DNA of 64,000 nucleotides. It comes from Lineus longissimus. Lineage: Eukaryota > Nemertea > Pilidiophora > Heteronemertea > Lineidae. The notes under the pieces were generated by a model, which was given only the letters and a program-made list of their open reading frames with translations, was not told the DNA's origin and ran no database searches. A program made the position numbers and the translations under genes. Location: the NCBI RefSeq assembly GCF_910592395.1, contig NC_088321.1:8558001-8622000 (forward strand), read 5' to 3'. Shown in pieces: positions 1 to 10,464 of the stretch; within the stretch, counting starts at the first letter, position 1; the number at the start of each line of letters is the position of its first letter.

Positions 1-414
1 AAACACATAATTGGCTATATCTTCAAAATGGATGGAGCTAATTGCATTTGGTTTTCTGTATTGTATAAAGTGTTAGGTACACTTTTGAAATCGTCTTACA
101 GCAGAAAATGGCAAAAAAAACTTGATATATGGCCTTTAAAAAGTGAAAATCAGCAACAAACATTCTCTATCCAATTATAGATTTATATCAATACAACATA
201 CAGAAAAAACGAGGGGAAGTATGTCAGTCTGCAAACTGTGCAATCTCGTCACCATCATCATAGTGGTGACGCGGACTGATTTTTCAATATGAGAAATATA
301 GAGGAACTACGTCCCCAAATCTTGTCTCCAGTAGACCATCTCAAGGTTAGACTCCCGGTTAGAGTGTTGTGCTCAATGGAGAATACGATTTGGCCACGTT
401 TTGCCTGTTTTCAG
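1..414 (+). other. Intron or ambiguous exon upstream of the calpain C2 exon
   Basis: Probably intron of the calpain-like gene. Around 285-370 a different reading frame (with EELRPQ and then LPVRV) resembles the linker between the previous domain and the C2 domain of calpain-5. The downstream frame is itself open from 363. The exon may therefore start earlier than 415, with a one-base frame shift near 360-370, or the resemblance may be chance. Confidence 0.35.
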
Positions 415-1418
415 CGACCGACCCGTTCGTGGTCATCAAGTGCGAGGGCGACAGTGTAAAAGGCCTTCATCAGAAGTGCACCCAAGAGCCAGCCTGGGGA
501 ACGAAGGCCATCTTCTACAGGAAGAAACCGGATCTCAAACCTGTGGTCATTGAGGTAAAGCACACCGCTAACAATTATTGTTGCTGCAACTTGCGATCAT
601 AAACACTGGGATGCAGTGCAACAAAAGTATCTTTCATCTGTAATTAAATTTCCAAATTATTTGGTTTGATATTGATTGCCGGTCGCCACGATCACCTCGA
701 GCTGATCACATTGCATGTGGATGATCGAAGGACACAGCAATCAAAATCGCTCGTTTGCGGGGGTATAATTTAATGTCACCATGTGTTACATTGAAGAATA
801 CTTTGGGACGCCTGTCCATGATGTCATTACGGAAGTTTGGATAAAAGTTATTATTTGTTTTAGATGTGCACACGTTTTAGTTGTATATCATGTTCTGCGC
901 GTCAATCATTTAGATGTGCAACTTTAAAGACGGACTGAATAAGCTGATATACAACATTTTTAGATATTCAATGTACAACTTTAACGACGAACCGTTGTTT
1001 TTCTAAAAAAACCCGCTATACATCATTTTCATTTGTAACTGTAAAATGATTACGAAATATAAATTCGGCCTCAGAATGTATGTGTACATGTACTCTTCTT
1101 TGACCTGGCCTTATATCAAATATTTAGATATTTCGAAGCCGGGCCAAGAATGATGGCGAGCGCTGGTGAAAAGGTAGTTAACATTATGGAGCCTAATTCT
1201 GACTAGGCATTTTTCAGGTGTGGAACAAAAATCGTGTTGTTGATGACTTCATGGGAATGGCAGAGATCGAGGATCGTGGGCAGGAGACGAAGCCAGCCGT
1301 GGTTACAGTAGAACTCTACGGCAAGGGAAAAGAGGGGAAAGGTCAACCAAAAGAGGTCAAGAAACAGGGCAAGGTCACAGTGGAGTTAAGGTCAAGCACT
1401 GACCTTGAATATTTTTAG
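415..1418 (+). CDS. CAPN5: Calpain-5-like protease, last two coding exons (C2 domain)
   Basis: Two exons, 415-554 and 1218-1418, joined in phase 0 across an intron with GTAAAG donor (555) and TTTTTCAG acceptor (1217). The first encodes a C2-domain core with DPFVVIKCEGDSV and KAIFYRKKPD. The second continues with VWNKNRVVDDFMG, then GKVTVELRSSTDLEYF and a stop at 1416-1418. The DPYVIIKCEG, FYRKK and VWN..V.D.F.G signatures are those of the C-terminal C2 domain of calpain-5/TRA-3-type cysteine proteases. The C2 domain is thought to mediate Ca2+-dependent or membrane/protein binding rather than catalysis. The protease core must lie upstream, outside the window. The start at 415 is set by a pyrimidine tract and TTTTCAG. 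Calpain-6 is an alternative family member. Confidence 0.75.
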
Positions 1419-1595
1419 AAGGACAATGTCCAGATGACTAAGATTGACACGTTCTTTAAAATGGCGACTACTTTGATACTTTGTCAGCCTAGGCGACAGG
1501 ATATTGTCATCAACATCCGTCCTAAAGTTGTGTTTCCTATATGTCTCTGTTGTGTGATTTCATCATGTGGACGGGGCTGATCAATATTCCTGATG

Positions 1596-1601
1596 AATAA
1601 A
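1596..1601 (+). promoter_or_regulatory. Candidate polyadenylation signal of the calpain-like gene
   Basis: AATAAA lies 178 bases after the stop codon, a plausible 3' UTR length. A MITE-like element begins about 20 bases further on. Confidence 0.45.
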
Positions 1602-1619
1602 TTAGAGGCGTTGAAGATG

Positions 1620-1868
1620 CAGTGGCGAATTTAGGGGCTGGCTCATGAGGCGTGGCCCCTTATTCTTATCATCGGACGGTAACGATCTTTCAGGGCGCCT
1701 CTCCACAAGAAGCATATAACTCCTATTTGTATCTCTCATCAGATGCCCGGAAAATGCATTTTGGCACTTATTTTTTTCTGGGGCAGGGCCCCTCGACCCT
1801 CTCCCTGTTTCCAGGATCGTCCCCTGCTGGTGCTGTGCCCCTTTCTCAAGTTTCTGGATCCGCCACTG
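1620..1868. mobile_element. hAT-like MITE
   Basis: A 249-bp unit begins CAGTGGCGAATTTAGGGGC and ends GGATCCGCCACTG, giving CAGTGGCG terminal inverted repeats. This is the CAGTGGCGGATCC-type end often seen on non-autonomous hAT elements. No clear 8-bp target duplication is visible. The open frame inside is not recognisable as a protein. Confidence 0.6.
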
Positions 1869-3035
1869 GCATGCACTGTAGTATCAGTCTCGACAGAAAG
1901 TTAGTGTCACCTGCTTAACTGAATCCGTCCTGTGTATAATTTAACGTCTATGTGATATGAAGACTGTATCCTCAGGTCGAGACCGGATGATAAAGTCTGA
2001 CTGTTGAATTATTCATATTCTGTGATATTTGCAGCAGCAAGAGGTTCGCAAAATTGGAATTCACCTACTTCCATAAGCAATTTGTTGTTTTTAATGGTAA
2101 AGGAAATTCTAGGACGTTTCCATGTTTCCACGTTTCCAAATTTTTTTTATACTTGTATATTACATTTTCTTTATTTTGTTTCAAATTCGGCAGGTGGCCA
2201 TCTTGGAAATCATGTTTTTGCCATTTTAAAGCCTTTGGCAGTAGCTCTAGAGTGACTAAATGGTTGGTGTATCTAATAAGTCTCCATTACATATCACCCT
2301 GGTTTTATGATTTGACCTACATGTACTCTTCAATTTCATAGGGCTTAGCTCTTAAATTTCATTAATAAGTGGAACGTTTTTTCATTTTTTGGCCAAGAAT
2401 CTTTTTACTTTGGTATATATGCGTGATATACTAGTAGGCATATCAATATTTTAACAACATTGATAGACTTACCAGGTACTTTCCATGTTTTGTACATTGT
2501 ACCCATGTATTTTTGAGCTGGGCGTCAGGCCCGTAGGCCTCTTATTTTCTTGAACAAAAGAAATTCATCAGGTTGTTTTTAGGGCAGATTTGAAAGACTC
2601 AGGTTATGATAACGGTTTTAAGATAGTTGTCTGTCACAAGCAGTTTTCGAAATTTATCAAGACGATAGCCGCATCAGTGGCAATCACTTCAGCGTCAAGA
2701 ACGTCTGGGAACAATCTCTTGGAGCTTGTCGCACATGCGTAGCAACTCGCCCTACGCTTTGCCTCGATATAAAGATTTCTCACATCTCCACACCCATCTA
2801 AAGCATACTTTCTGCTACATAAACTTTTAAACGCTTTGTGTTGATGATAAAAGTTGATTTTAAATCAAATACCTGCATGCATAGATAGTTTTTAGCACAA
2901 TTTTAAGATCTGTTTGAAGTATCACTACGCGTGTGCAGAGAGACGCGTATGAGTACAACAATAAAAAAGAAGTAATGGTGGCCACAATGCGTCAGGTCTG
3001 TCCAAATAACAGTTACAAAATGTACTTGACGGACC
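1869..3035. other. Intergenic, no gene seen
   Basis: AT-rich intergenic DNA. Open frames at 2004-2341 are low-complexity and overlap in two frames. A GAGCTGGGCGTCAGGCCCGT word followed by AGGCCTCTT near 2515-2542 resembles, in reverse, the flank of the dispersed repeat at 52408-52442. It may be a residual repeat end. Confidence 0.5.
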
Positions 3036-3039
3036 AGGC

Positions 3040-3195
3040 GAAAATTTATATAAGTCTAATGTTATATAAATTTTACATAAATGCTATAAAAATTATATAA
3101 AATCTATAAAAAAGATCTAAATTTTATATAAAATTTATGCTATATCTTTATAAATTTCTTATATAACATTTATATGAAATTTATATTCATTTTAC
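3040..3195. repeat. AT-rich imperfect dyad repeat
   Basis: TATATAAA/TTTATATA-type words are arranged with rough dyad symmetry about position 3117. For example, ATGTTATATAA near 3058 is mirrored by TTATATAACAT near 3162. Low-complexity DNA able to fold back; no coding content. Confidence 0.5.
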
Positions 3196-3439
3196 TCGCA
3201 GAGTTTTGCCTGTGTTGATTCCAAAAATGTTCATAGTTCATACTACCATCACCCGACCTTGTGTGACAGTGATCTCAGATTAGTGAATTACCTTCCGCCA
3301 GCAACCAAAAGGTCACGTGATGTCAATATGAACAGAATCGACGGCTTTCGCGTCAAGCCAAATATTTAGAAGAACAAATTTCGAGCACAGTCTGTGTCAG
3401 AATAACGCTTGAGTTGTATTATTGTACTCGTTCAAGGAG

Positions 3440-3469
3440 GAATTCATAAAGACTAGTCTTTATGAATTC
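3440..3469. repeat. Perfect 30-bp palindrome
   Basis: The sequence from GAATTCATAAAGAC through TAGTCTTTATGAATTC reads identically on both strands, with no loop. It lies in otherwise ordinary DNA. Confidence 0.9.
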
Positions 3470-3470
3470 T

Positions 3471-4480
3471 TGGCTTTAGACAAAGAATGAACGTGCATTG
3501 GTCGGTTTATAAATAGCGCTGACTGAATGACTCTTTTTATCTTAGATGTAAGTTAAAGTCACACGATGTTCAAAGTATATTAATGGTAGGCAAATGCATT
3601 AAGGCAATTATTGGCACACATAGGTTTCCAATCGCATTCATATCGCACGCATGCGGTTTGTGCATTTTTTCGGTGCAGTGCCGACAATACACTGCTGCAT
3701 CGCGCATGCTTTGTCGCAATCGCATTAAGTGTAGGTGAAAGCCGAATTCATTCTTTGACGCATTAACATCAGTGCCTGATGTGTAATCAACATTTTGACC
3801 CCCTGTAAACAATTATTCATGCAGGCCTAGCTGCTTCGGCGTCGGTCCAGGTTTTGATCGCCCATCGGACGCTGATGTTTATGAGTCGGAGTATCAAATC
3901 GGCTGTACACTGCCTGCGAGTTAACGCAATTTTGCTTGCCTGGTATGGGTGCAGTCTAAAACACGAAGCAGTACCACAACCGATCTTGTCCAATCGCATT
4001 CAGTGTAAACCTAACCTAAGAGCCTCGATCATGCACCGATTCGAACATCTGTCAAGCTCGTCCCCAAGTGGACCCTCTTACTTACTCGGGTGACTTGGTT
4101 AGCAGCTTCCTCCTCTTAGGCAGGAGAACCCCTGCTTACATCTTGTAGGGTAGTTGTTCCTCTTGTTACGTTTATTCCCGATATATTGTAGTCTACTATT
4201 GATTATTTTTTGTTTATTATATTATGCTGCTATAGTAAGAAGTATCTTGCTTTATGCGTACACTTACCATCTAGCTCTTTTAAATCATCTTCCTCCACTT
4301 CAATCGCTTTGCCATGACTCTTCTCATATCCGCCACCCTTGCTGATCCCATACCCATCTCAATTACCCTCTGGTTATGCAGTGCATAACAAAAGCTATGA
4401 GTAGCCTTTTCCATCACCTCTATGTTGCAATGTGGGATGGGTCGAGTATCGCCTTCACTTTGTCTTCATTATCGAGTTCC
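3471..4480. other. No gene recognised
   Basis: Several short open frames overlap on both strands at 3570-4093, and none resembles a known protein. The part from about 4100 is probably the 3' untranslated end of the adjoining minus-strand LINE, but its boundary is not visible. Confidence 0.4.
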
Positions 4481-4499
4481 ATGATCTTGGGTACGATAG

Positions 4500-6180
4500 T
4501 CCTCAGCTTTTTTATCTGGTGGACTCTGAATTGCTGCAGGGCACACTACACTCGAGGAAGAAGTGGACGAGGGTTCCTGGGTCCTGCTTGCACATTGCAC
4601 AGTGCGGTGCAGCTTGCTTTCCTGCGACTTTCAGACCGGTGAGTGGATATCGATTGGTTAGATGTATGGCCTTAGTGCTTGCCATTGCAACTTGCAGTGG
4701 ATCACACCCACAGTTCCAAATCTGATGGGTAACTCCAATCTTGCACTGCTCTAGGTTGATGCGTTTTAGAGAGCTCATTTAGCTGGCTTGCTGCTTCAAC
4801 TGCTGCTCCCAGTGGGTGTATACAACTTTATTTACATGCTTTCTCCATTCCTCTTTTGTAGGAGTGTTATCTGTTAGCTGGAGTGGTGAGGGCATGTTGT
4901 ACTTGGCTGCTACACGTCTAAGTTGGGTAGTCCAGCTGTTCGATCTTGTGTCCTTCATAGCTAGTTGCCTGAGCATGACATCTCTTTCGATAGATGGGTT
5001 TCTCAACATTATTGTGATGAATAGGGAGAGCATTCTTAAATGCAGCTTGGCCCTCAGTGGGATGGCTGTATTCTTTCTTTGTCTGCTTCCTGTGACTTCG
5101 CATCGCTGGTTCTCGCGAGTCCAAGGTGGGTCTCTAGTTTGGCGGATTATATAATTTTCCCGCTGTTGAAGCTGGGAGGGGAGAGGTCTTCATAACTTAC
5201 TCCTATTGCCATGGTTTTTGACTTCGTGGTGTTGTAGATGTTACGATTCTTGGAGGAATTGTCACCTGCCATAATGAGCTGGACCTAAAAGGGTTGTGAA
5301 AGCTGGCCAGCATACAGTTGTCGTCAGGGATCCCTGCCTATTTTGCACCTATGTAGCAGGATGCTGGGCTGTTCCTCATCCTATTTAGGAAGCTGTTATC
5401 TTTGACCTTAAATACTTCCGCCGAGGTTTCGCCGCCTTGATGTATGCCGCGCTCTTCTTGGATTTGCCTTGACAGCTTCCCATCAAGTCGGACCTGGGAT
5501 TTCACGCCTGTGTACATGCTCTTGTACAGCTTCCAGAGTTTGGGATTTATTCCAGCCTTGTACAGCTCGTGTCGGAGTATCGAGTGATTAACCATGTCGA
5601 AAGCCTTGCTTGAGTCAAGGAACGTTATGTACAGAGGGGTTTTGTTGTCTTGTGCTTCCGCTATAGCTTCAGTCAGGATGAAGGAGCATATGCATGGACG
5701 GGGAGCTTCCATGGGTGAAACCGCCCTCCTGTGTTCTGGCCATGATTTCCTTCTCCATTATTTTCCCTAGTTTAGAGGATATGGTGATTCAGCGACAGCT
5801 ATCTGGACTCTTTGCAGGCTTGTTTTTCTTGTGGCATTATACGATTGCACCGATCTTGAATTTCTCCGGAATTGTCGCTTCTTCCAGTGTGTTGTTTGTT
5901 TGTTTCTTCAGGGACTTGATGTGCTTGGCAACTTGTTCCTCTTTTACTCGAGGGCTTTCATGCATTTCACTTGTACTACTGGAGCTGCTTAGGAGGTTAA
6001 CCATGAGTTCAATGTCAGTGATGTGGGTCTGGTCGAAACCGCATCATGTGGCTTGCTTGATGCAAGGTCTTCAAAATACGAGGCCCATCCTTCGAGCTGA
6101 TCATCTGCTCCTGCATCTGCAAAATTCCCTTTTGGTACAGTACTGTAGTTGCCGGTTCTTTGTTGCTTAATCAACTTGAA
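4500..6180 (-). pseudogene. Degenerate LINE ORF2 fragment (reverse transcriptase)
   Basis: Read on the minus strand, the fragments appear in ORF2 order. 6174-5989 is a pre-RT region with GWASYFEDLAS. 5712-5338 is a reverse-transcriptase core with ITFLDSSKAFDMVNHSIL, then RGIHQGG, the variant of the usual RQG motif found in a CR1/L2-like group of LINEs. A catalytic-loop remnant near 5330 reads PDD in place of ADD. 5033-4779 holds the thumb-like segment. 4778-4512 ends in a zinc-knuckle-like CAMCK...HFFLEC. Frameshifts near 5030-5130 and stops break it. No endonuclease is seen upstream, so it is 5' truncated. Plus-strand open frames here are shadows. Confidence 0.8.
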
Positions 6181-6975
6181 GAACAGCTGTATGCGGCCTT
6201 GCTAATCTCTTCAAGGGAGTCTTTCCTGCTCTGCGCCATAAGTTGTCTCTGCTTTGCTCGCAGCGCTTTCTTTACTGCATTCATTTGTTGTAGTACGGGA
6301 ACATCGTGCCTTCGTCCACCTTTCCTCTCTGCACCTGCTGTAAAGATCTTTGGCTTCTACAGTTTCGAATGCCTCACTTATGCACTTATCTTACCCTCGG
6401 AACGTGGTGGTTCTGGTAAGATCTCAGTCGAGTAGAAACACATTTTTACACACCGAAATAGACAGACTGCACTGGGCGATATTCATATGTGGCCTCCGAA
6501 CAAGGGATTGGCCAGTTATTTAAATGAGAGCTATTAGAAGCACCAGTACTGTCAGAAAAAGACACTCCAAACACTGAGATGCTATGTTTTTAATTGGATG
6601 GACTGTATGACATAATTAGCCACTGTTAGTATTCAATGACTGAAGGAAAATGAAAAAAAATTAGTTTTTATATATCTCTCATTAGTAAAAATATTTTTCT
6701 GTGGAAATGCTGAGAATAAAGAATAAGGACAATAAACTATGTTTTATGTACTGGATGTTGGTTATTTGTGTTGGTCATTTGGCTGGTAATAAGCAATGGA
6801 AGTCCCCCACCCGAAGTTTTATAAGGCAGAGACATGTATTCATCCACGACCGGAAGTGTGGCACTAATTAAAATATCAAGTTGTGGTAAATTTATGGCTG
6901 GGATGGATCACAGTGGAATTAATTCTCAATCTGTGGTTGGTTCTAAATCTACAGAGTCAGGTCATCACAAAAATA
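6181..6975. other. Intergenic; nothing recognised
   Basis: Up to about 6435 the minus strand may still hold decayed LINE sequence. Beyond that the DNA is AT-rich with no supported gene, RNA or repeat. Confidence 0.4.
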
Positions 6976-6977
6976 TG

Positions 6978-7648
6978 CTTTTGGCTCACCGGTACGGTGA
7001 GTCTATACAATAGCGCAGTGTCCGTCGTCCGTCGTATCCTATTTTTTGAAAAACATTTTTCTTAACCGATAGGGCTATTGACTCAAAACTTTGTATGCAT
7101 GACCCCCTAGGTCAGATAACCTTTGACACTGAATTTCGGTCCGGTCTGATTCGTGACTTGGCCACCAAGGGGCCAAAACTGAAACATATATAGTGTGATA
7201 TCTCACTTATAAGTGATTTGTTTTTGATGAATTTATGGTAGGTACTCCTAGCAAGGATATATCACATATCATACGCGTTTTTTATTTGACCTACTTTTCA
7301 AGGTCACAGAGGTCAAATGGGGTAAATTTGCCGTTGTATAACTATGGCCCGTTTCTTAACCGATAAAGCAAAGAACTTGAAATTTGGTACACATGACTCC
7401 TACATCATATAACCTCTGACACCAGATTTCGATCTGATCTGATTCTCGACTTGGCCACCAGGAGGCCAAAACTAAAAAAGGTAAAAAGTGCAATAACTCG
7501 CTTATTACTGATTTGCTTTCGACATCACATGTCATACCGACTTTGGTTTGACCTATATACTATACATGTAGCATGTTTCTTAACCAAGATGAATTCCTAA
7601 CCTCCAAATATCTATGTGGTGAGCACAATGGCCCGTGGCCGTTTCTTT
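6978..7648 (+). repeat. Dispersed repeat family A, copy 1
   Basis: It starts TTTTGGCTCACCGG followed by GTCCGTCGTCC. It runs through CTTAACCGATAGGGCTAT, GGTCAGATAACC, CTTGGCCACCA, and TTATGGTAGGTACTCCTAGC, and ends GGTGAGCACAATGGCCC...GGCCGTTTC. Copies with the same order occur at 32814, 37376, 49912 and, inverted, at 51704. It has no coding capacity. The ends share a short inverted GGCTCACC/GGTGAGC. Confidence 0.8.
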
Positions 7649-8003
7649 GATAACATGTTAAAGAAAATTTTGGTCTCACTGGTCAGTTTAGAATTTGTAT
7701 TTTGATAAGGCCATATCAATGCGCGAGTGACGATTTGTCGGATATGCTGTACAGAAGTCATTTTTCTCGGGCAAATGGTTCTTAACACATGTAAAATTCG
7801 ATGAGGACTGATTGGCCCTCGGGTACTTTTTTACCACAACCTATGTACAGCAATGTACGCGTAGTGTACACAGTATTTAATACAGAGCTCTGGTCATCAC
7901 GGGATGTCCTGATTTTTCATGTCAAAATGGTTTCCGACAGAACCGTCGTCACTACTCACTATCGAAGTCAAACATGTCAGTCCGTCATGGCGCTCAGTTG
8001 GTG
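7649..8003. other. Intergenic; nothing recognised
   Basis: No convincing gene. The open frame from 7801 runs into the pyrimidine-rich tandem repeat and is not protein-like. Confidence 0.4.
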
Positions 8004-8148
8004 TCTTCCCATTTCGCCGCTTCCCAATTCGCCCCTAGATTATTCCCATTTCGCCCCATTTCTATTTCACCCTTTCCCATCTCGCCTCTTACCAATATTT
8101 GCCCTTTCCCAAGACGCCCCTTCCCATTTCGCCCCTTTTCCATTCGCT
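8004..8148. repeat. Degenerate CTTCCCATTTCGCCC tandem repeat
   Basis: About nine diverged copies of a roughly 15-17-bp unit related to TTCCCATTTCGCCCC. They create overlapping Pro/Phe-rich open frames on both strands that are artefacts of the repeat. Confidence 0.8.
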
Positions 8149-8220
8149 GTGGGCCCGGGTTTACGCGTTTCCAATAGCGTTTTTCGCCTTGCAGTTTGTG
8201 AAAACGGAAATTGCATTGCT

Positions 8221-8367
8221 GGACCCGGTTGTTCAAAACAAATTTTGTCACTAATGCTGGCGTTAACTTAACTTGGTGTTCAGTCTAAGGGCTTAACTGA
8301 AGGAGATAACGCTATGTTAAGTTAACGCCAGCATTAGTGACAACATTTGTTTTGAACAACCAGGCCC
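8221..8367. repeat. Hairpin: 52-nt arms, 43-nt loop
   Basis: Arms 8221-8272 and 8316-8367 are reverse complements with about 3 mismatches. The core is CACTAATGCTGGCGTTAAC with its complement. A foldback element or a MITE remnant. No target duplication seen. Confidence 0.9.
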
Positions 8368-8619
8368 AGGTCAACAATCAGGCTTTGTTTGAATGAATCA
8401 TGCATTCTCCATCATGCCTTGTGACTTTATTTGCCAGTTCACTGATTCGGTCAATGCAGATTCCAAGAAACAGATTGCAGATTTTAGTTAACTAATACTT
8501 TATAACTTATAAGTTATCTACTTAACTTTCTGTGATTTTCAAACGCTCGGTTTTGTTGAAAAGACAGGTAATGGATAATAATAATGATCATAATAATAGG
8601 CCTAATAATATTGAGTTCT

Positions 8620-8740
8620 TTTATAGCGTTTTTCCATGTTTGCCTGATCAAAGCGCTTTTGGGATATCATATCACCCGGTCTGCACGGAAATCAATCCGG
8701 GGTCTCAAGGAGAAACCATAAGGCGCTCACTTGAACTCGA
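8620..8740 (-). mobile_element. SINE 3' body, minus strand
   Basis: The reverse complement of this stretch matches, in order, the body of the SINE at 46750-46960: GTTCAAGTGAG, GACC(G)GGTGATA, ATCCCAAAAGCGCTTTGA and GGAAAAACGCTAT. The tRNA-like head is not recognisable, so this is a 5'-truncated or eroded copy. Confidence 0.65.
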
Positions 8741-9261
8741 CCTGTAGGATCCTCAAGCCTTGGATCCACTCCGCTGACCTGGCCGGACTCCGTTATATCA
8801 ACCCTTGACGCAATACGAAGACCTGACTGTATAAGTTGGTTATGTTATTCCTCACTAGATTGCACGCTACCGCCGATATTAACCAATCAGAAGGCCTGTA
8901 ACAAGAGCGCTCTTTGGTCATGATCAAAACAACCTCGCTTCTAGTCTTCTACGTTAAAAAACGCTGTGTCGAAAGTGTATATTGGCAGCATGCCAAGACT
9001 GGAGGCGAGAATAAATAAATGACTCAAACATGAAAAATCACAATTTTGAAATCAGCGTTCTGATTGGCTCATCACAACTCGAGGTGCACGAGATACAGAA
9101 TTATGGCATGCTTTTGTTCAGAGGTATGAGATGTGGTAACAGACCGATTAACTGTGATGGTTCAGAATGCTCCTGATGATGAGGCCGACTCTCTTCCACT
9201 GCGCTAGACACGCGGTTTCCATCAACGTCTTTACACATAGTCATTGCAAAATCCCACATAT
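8741..9261. other. Intergenic; nothing recognised
   Basis: No supported gene or repeat. Open frames on the minus strand at 9101-9310 show no protein family. Confidence 0.4.
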
Positions 9262-9291
9262 ATCTCAAAGCCAGTCGGAGTGGCGCAGTGG
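9262..9291 (+). mobile_element. 5' piece of tRNA-like SINE split by the gypsy element
   Basis: GTCGGAGTGGCGCAGTGG contains a good pol III A-box (TGGCGCAGTGG). Its continuation lies at 17453 after the retrotransposon. The rejoined order gives a B-box-like GGGTTCCAG about 44 bases after the A-box. The gypsy target duplication AGTGG (9287-9291) lies within the A-box. Confidence 0.65.
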
Positions 9292-9403
9292 TGTAATGTT
9301 CATGTAGCATTGCTTCTGTAACACCCGGTATATCCGTTGTTGTTAATAAACCGATTTTGACAGATCTGCGTTTCTACTAATATATGGGGCCATAAATATG
9401 ACA
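9292..9403 (+). repeat. Gypsy 5' LTR (112 bp)
   Basis: It begins TGTAATGTTC and ends AATATGACA, with AATAAA near its middle. It matches the 3' LTR except for a 10-bp absence (GTCGTATGTT in the other copy). Confidence 0.95.
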
Positions 9404-9404
9404 T

Positions 9405-9420
9405 TTTGGCGACGAGGAGC
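9405..9420 (+). promoter_or_regulatory. Candidate primer-binding site of the gypsy element
   Basis: TTTGGCGACGAGGAG starts immediately after the 5' LTR. The TGG expected opposite a tRNA 3' CCA end is present. The priming tRNA is not identified. Confidence 0.55.
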
Positions 9421-9532
9421 ACAAACTGCCAACAAAAGCAATGAAAACTAGTAACAAACGAGTCTAGAGAACCCATAAAGCGCGTAGATGCCTCGAAATA
9501 TTGAGATACGGTGCTAAAATCGAACCGCAAAG

Positions 9533-10464
9533 ATGCTCGATCCCGATCACGCACCCGCACCTGCTGCTGCAGCCCCTGTAGTAGAACAAGTACTGACACT
9601 GCCAAATTTTCCCACATTTGAGCTGCAACCTGACAACAACGTTGGCCAGAGATGGGACAAATGGTTAAAGAGGTTTGAACGGCTAACTACCGGTATTGGA
9701 GTCACCAACCCAGCTAGGAAAAGAGCACTTCTCCTACATTTCGCAGGCCCAGATACTGATGAGATTTTTGACACTCTCCCGGAGACCGGAGGCGATGAAG
9801 ACTACGAGACAGCGAAGGCTAAGCTAACAGCCTACTTTCAGCCTAAGCGTAATGTTGCATTTGTTTTCAAGTTTTCAAGTTCAGACAAGCTACCCAAGCT
9901 GCTGATGAAAATATTGATGCATACCAAACCAGATTGCGACAGTTGGCAAAAACCTGCGACTTCAACGATATAGACAAAGAAATTGCCGCTCAGATCATCA
10001 CAGGAACTAAGAATAACCAACTCCGCAGAACAGCACTCAGAGAGGACCTCAATTTGAAGAAAATGTTAGAAACCGGGCGTGCATTTGAAATCAGCGAGGC
10101 ACAAGCATCGACTTTAGAATCAGGAACCGGTACTAAGGACCAAATCCACAAAGTTGAGACGGATTCCCAATCACGCCGAGGAAGATCATCAAACTGAAGA
10201 AAGTTTCCCAGCAGAAGATTTCGTTCAAAGTCAAGACCCAATGATCGCAGACAGCATGATACTCGAGAGTTCAGGGTCACCGACAATCGTGATTTCCGCC
10301 AAGCCAAGGTCCCTCAAAGTCAACATCAATGCAAACGATGTGGTGGAAAACCACACAGAGACCAAGACAGATGCCCTGCCAATGGAAAAGAATGTTATGT
10401 TTGCAACAAATTGAACCATTTTGGAAGAGTTTGCCGCAGCAAGAACCAATCTAAGCAGTCCTAA
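9533..10464 (+). pseudogene. gag: Gypsy gag, broken
   Basis: It starts at ATG 9533 with an Ala/Pro-rich head, then a capsid-like segment (QRWDKWLKRFE, KRALLLHFAGPDTDEI). A tandem 8-bp duplication, TTTTCAAG at 9864-9871 and 9872-9879, shifts the frame. The continuation lies in another frame from about 9880, and a TGA at 10195 interrupts it. Past that, two nucleic-acid-binding knuckles are encoded at 10330-10440: CKRCGGKPHRDQDRC and CYVCNKLNHFGRVC. The frame ends at TAA 10462-10464, overlapping pol, which lies in the +1 frame. The product would be the structural/nucleocapsid protein of the particle. Confidence 0.85.

Noticed and set aside
4816-6170. Plus-strand open frames of 112 and 158 codons
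   Set aside because: They are antisense shadows of the minus-strand LINE ORF2 fragment.
7801-8271. 156-codon plus-strand and 85-codon minus-strand open frames
   Set aside because: Both owe their openness to the degenerate pyrimidine-rich tandem repeat and have no protein family.
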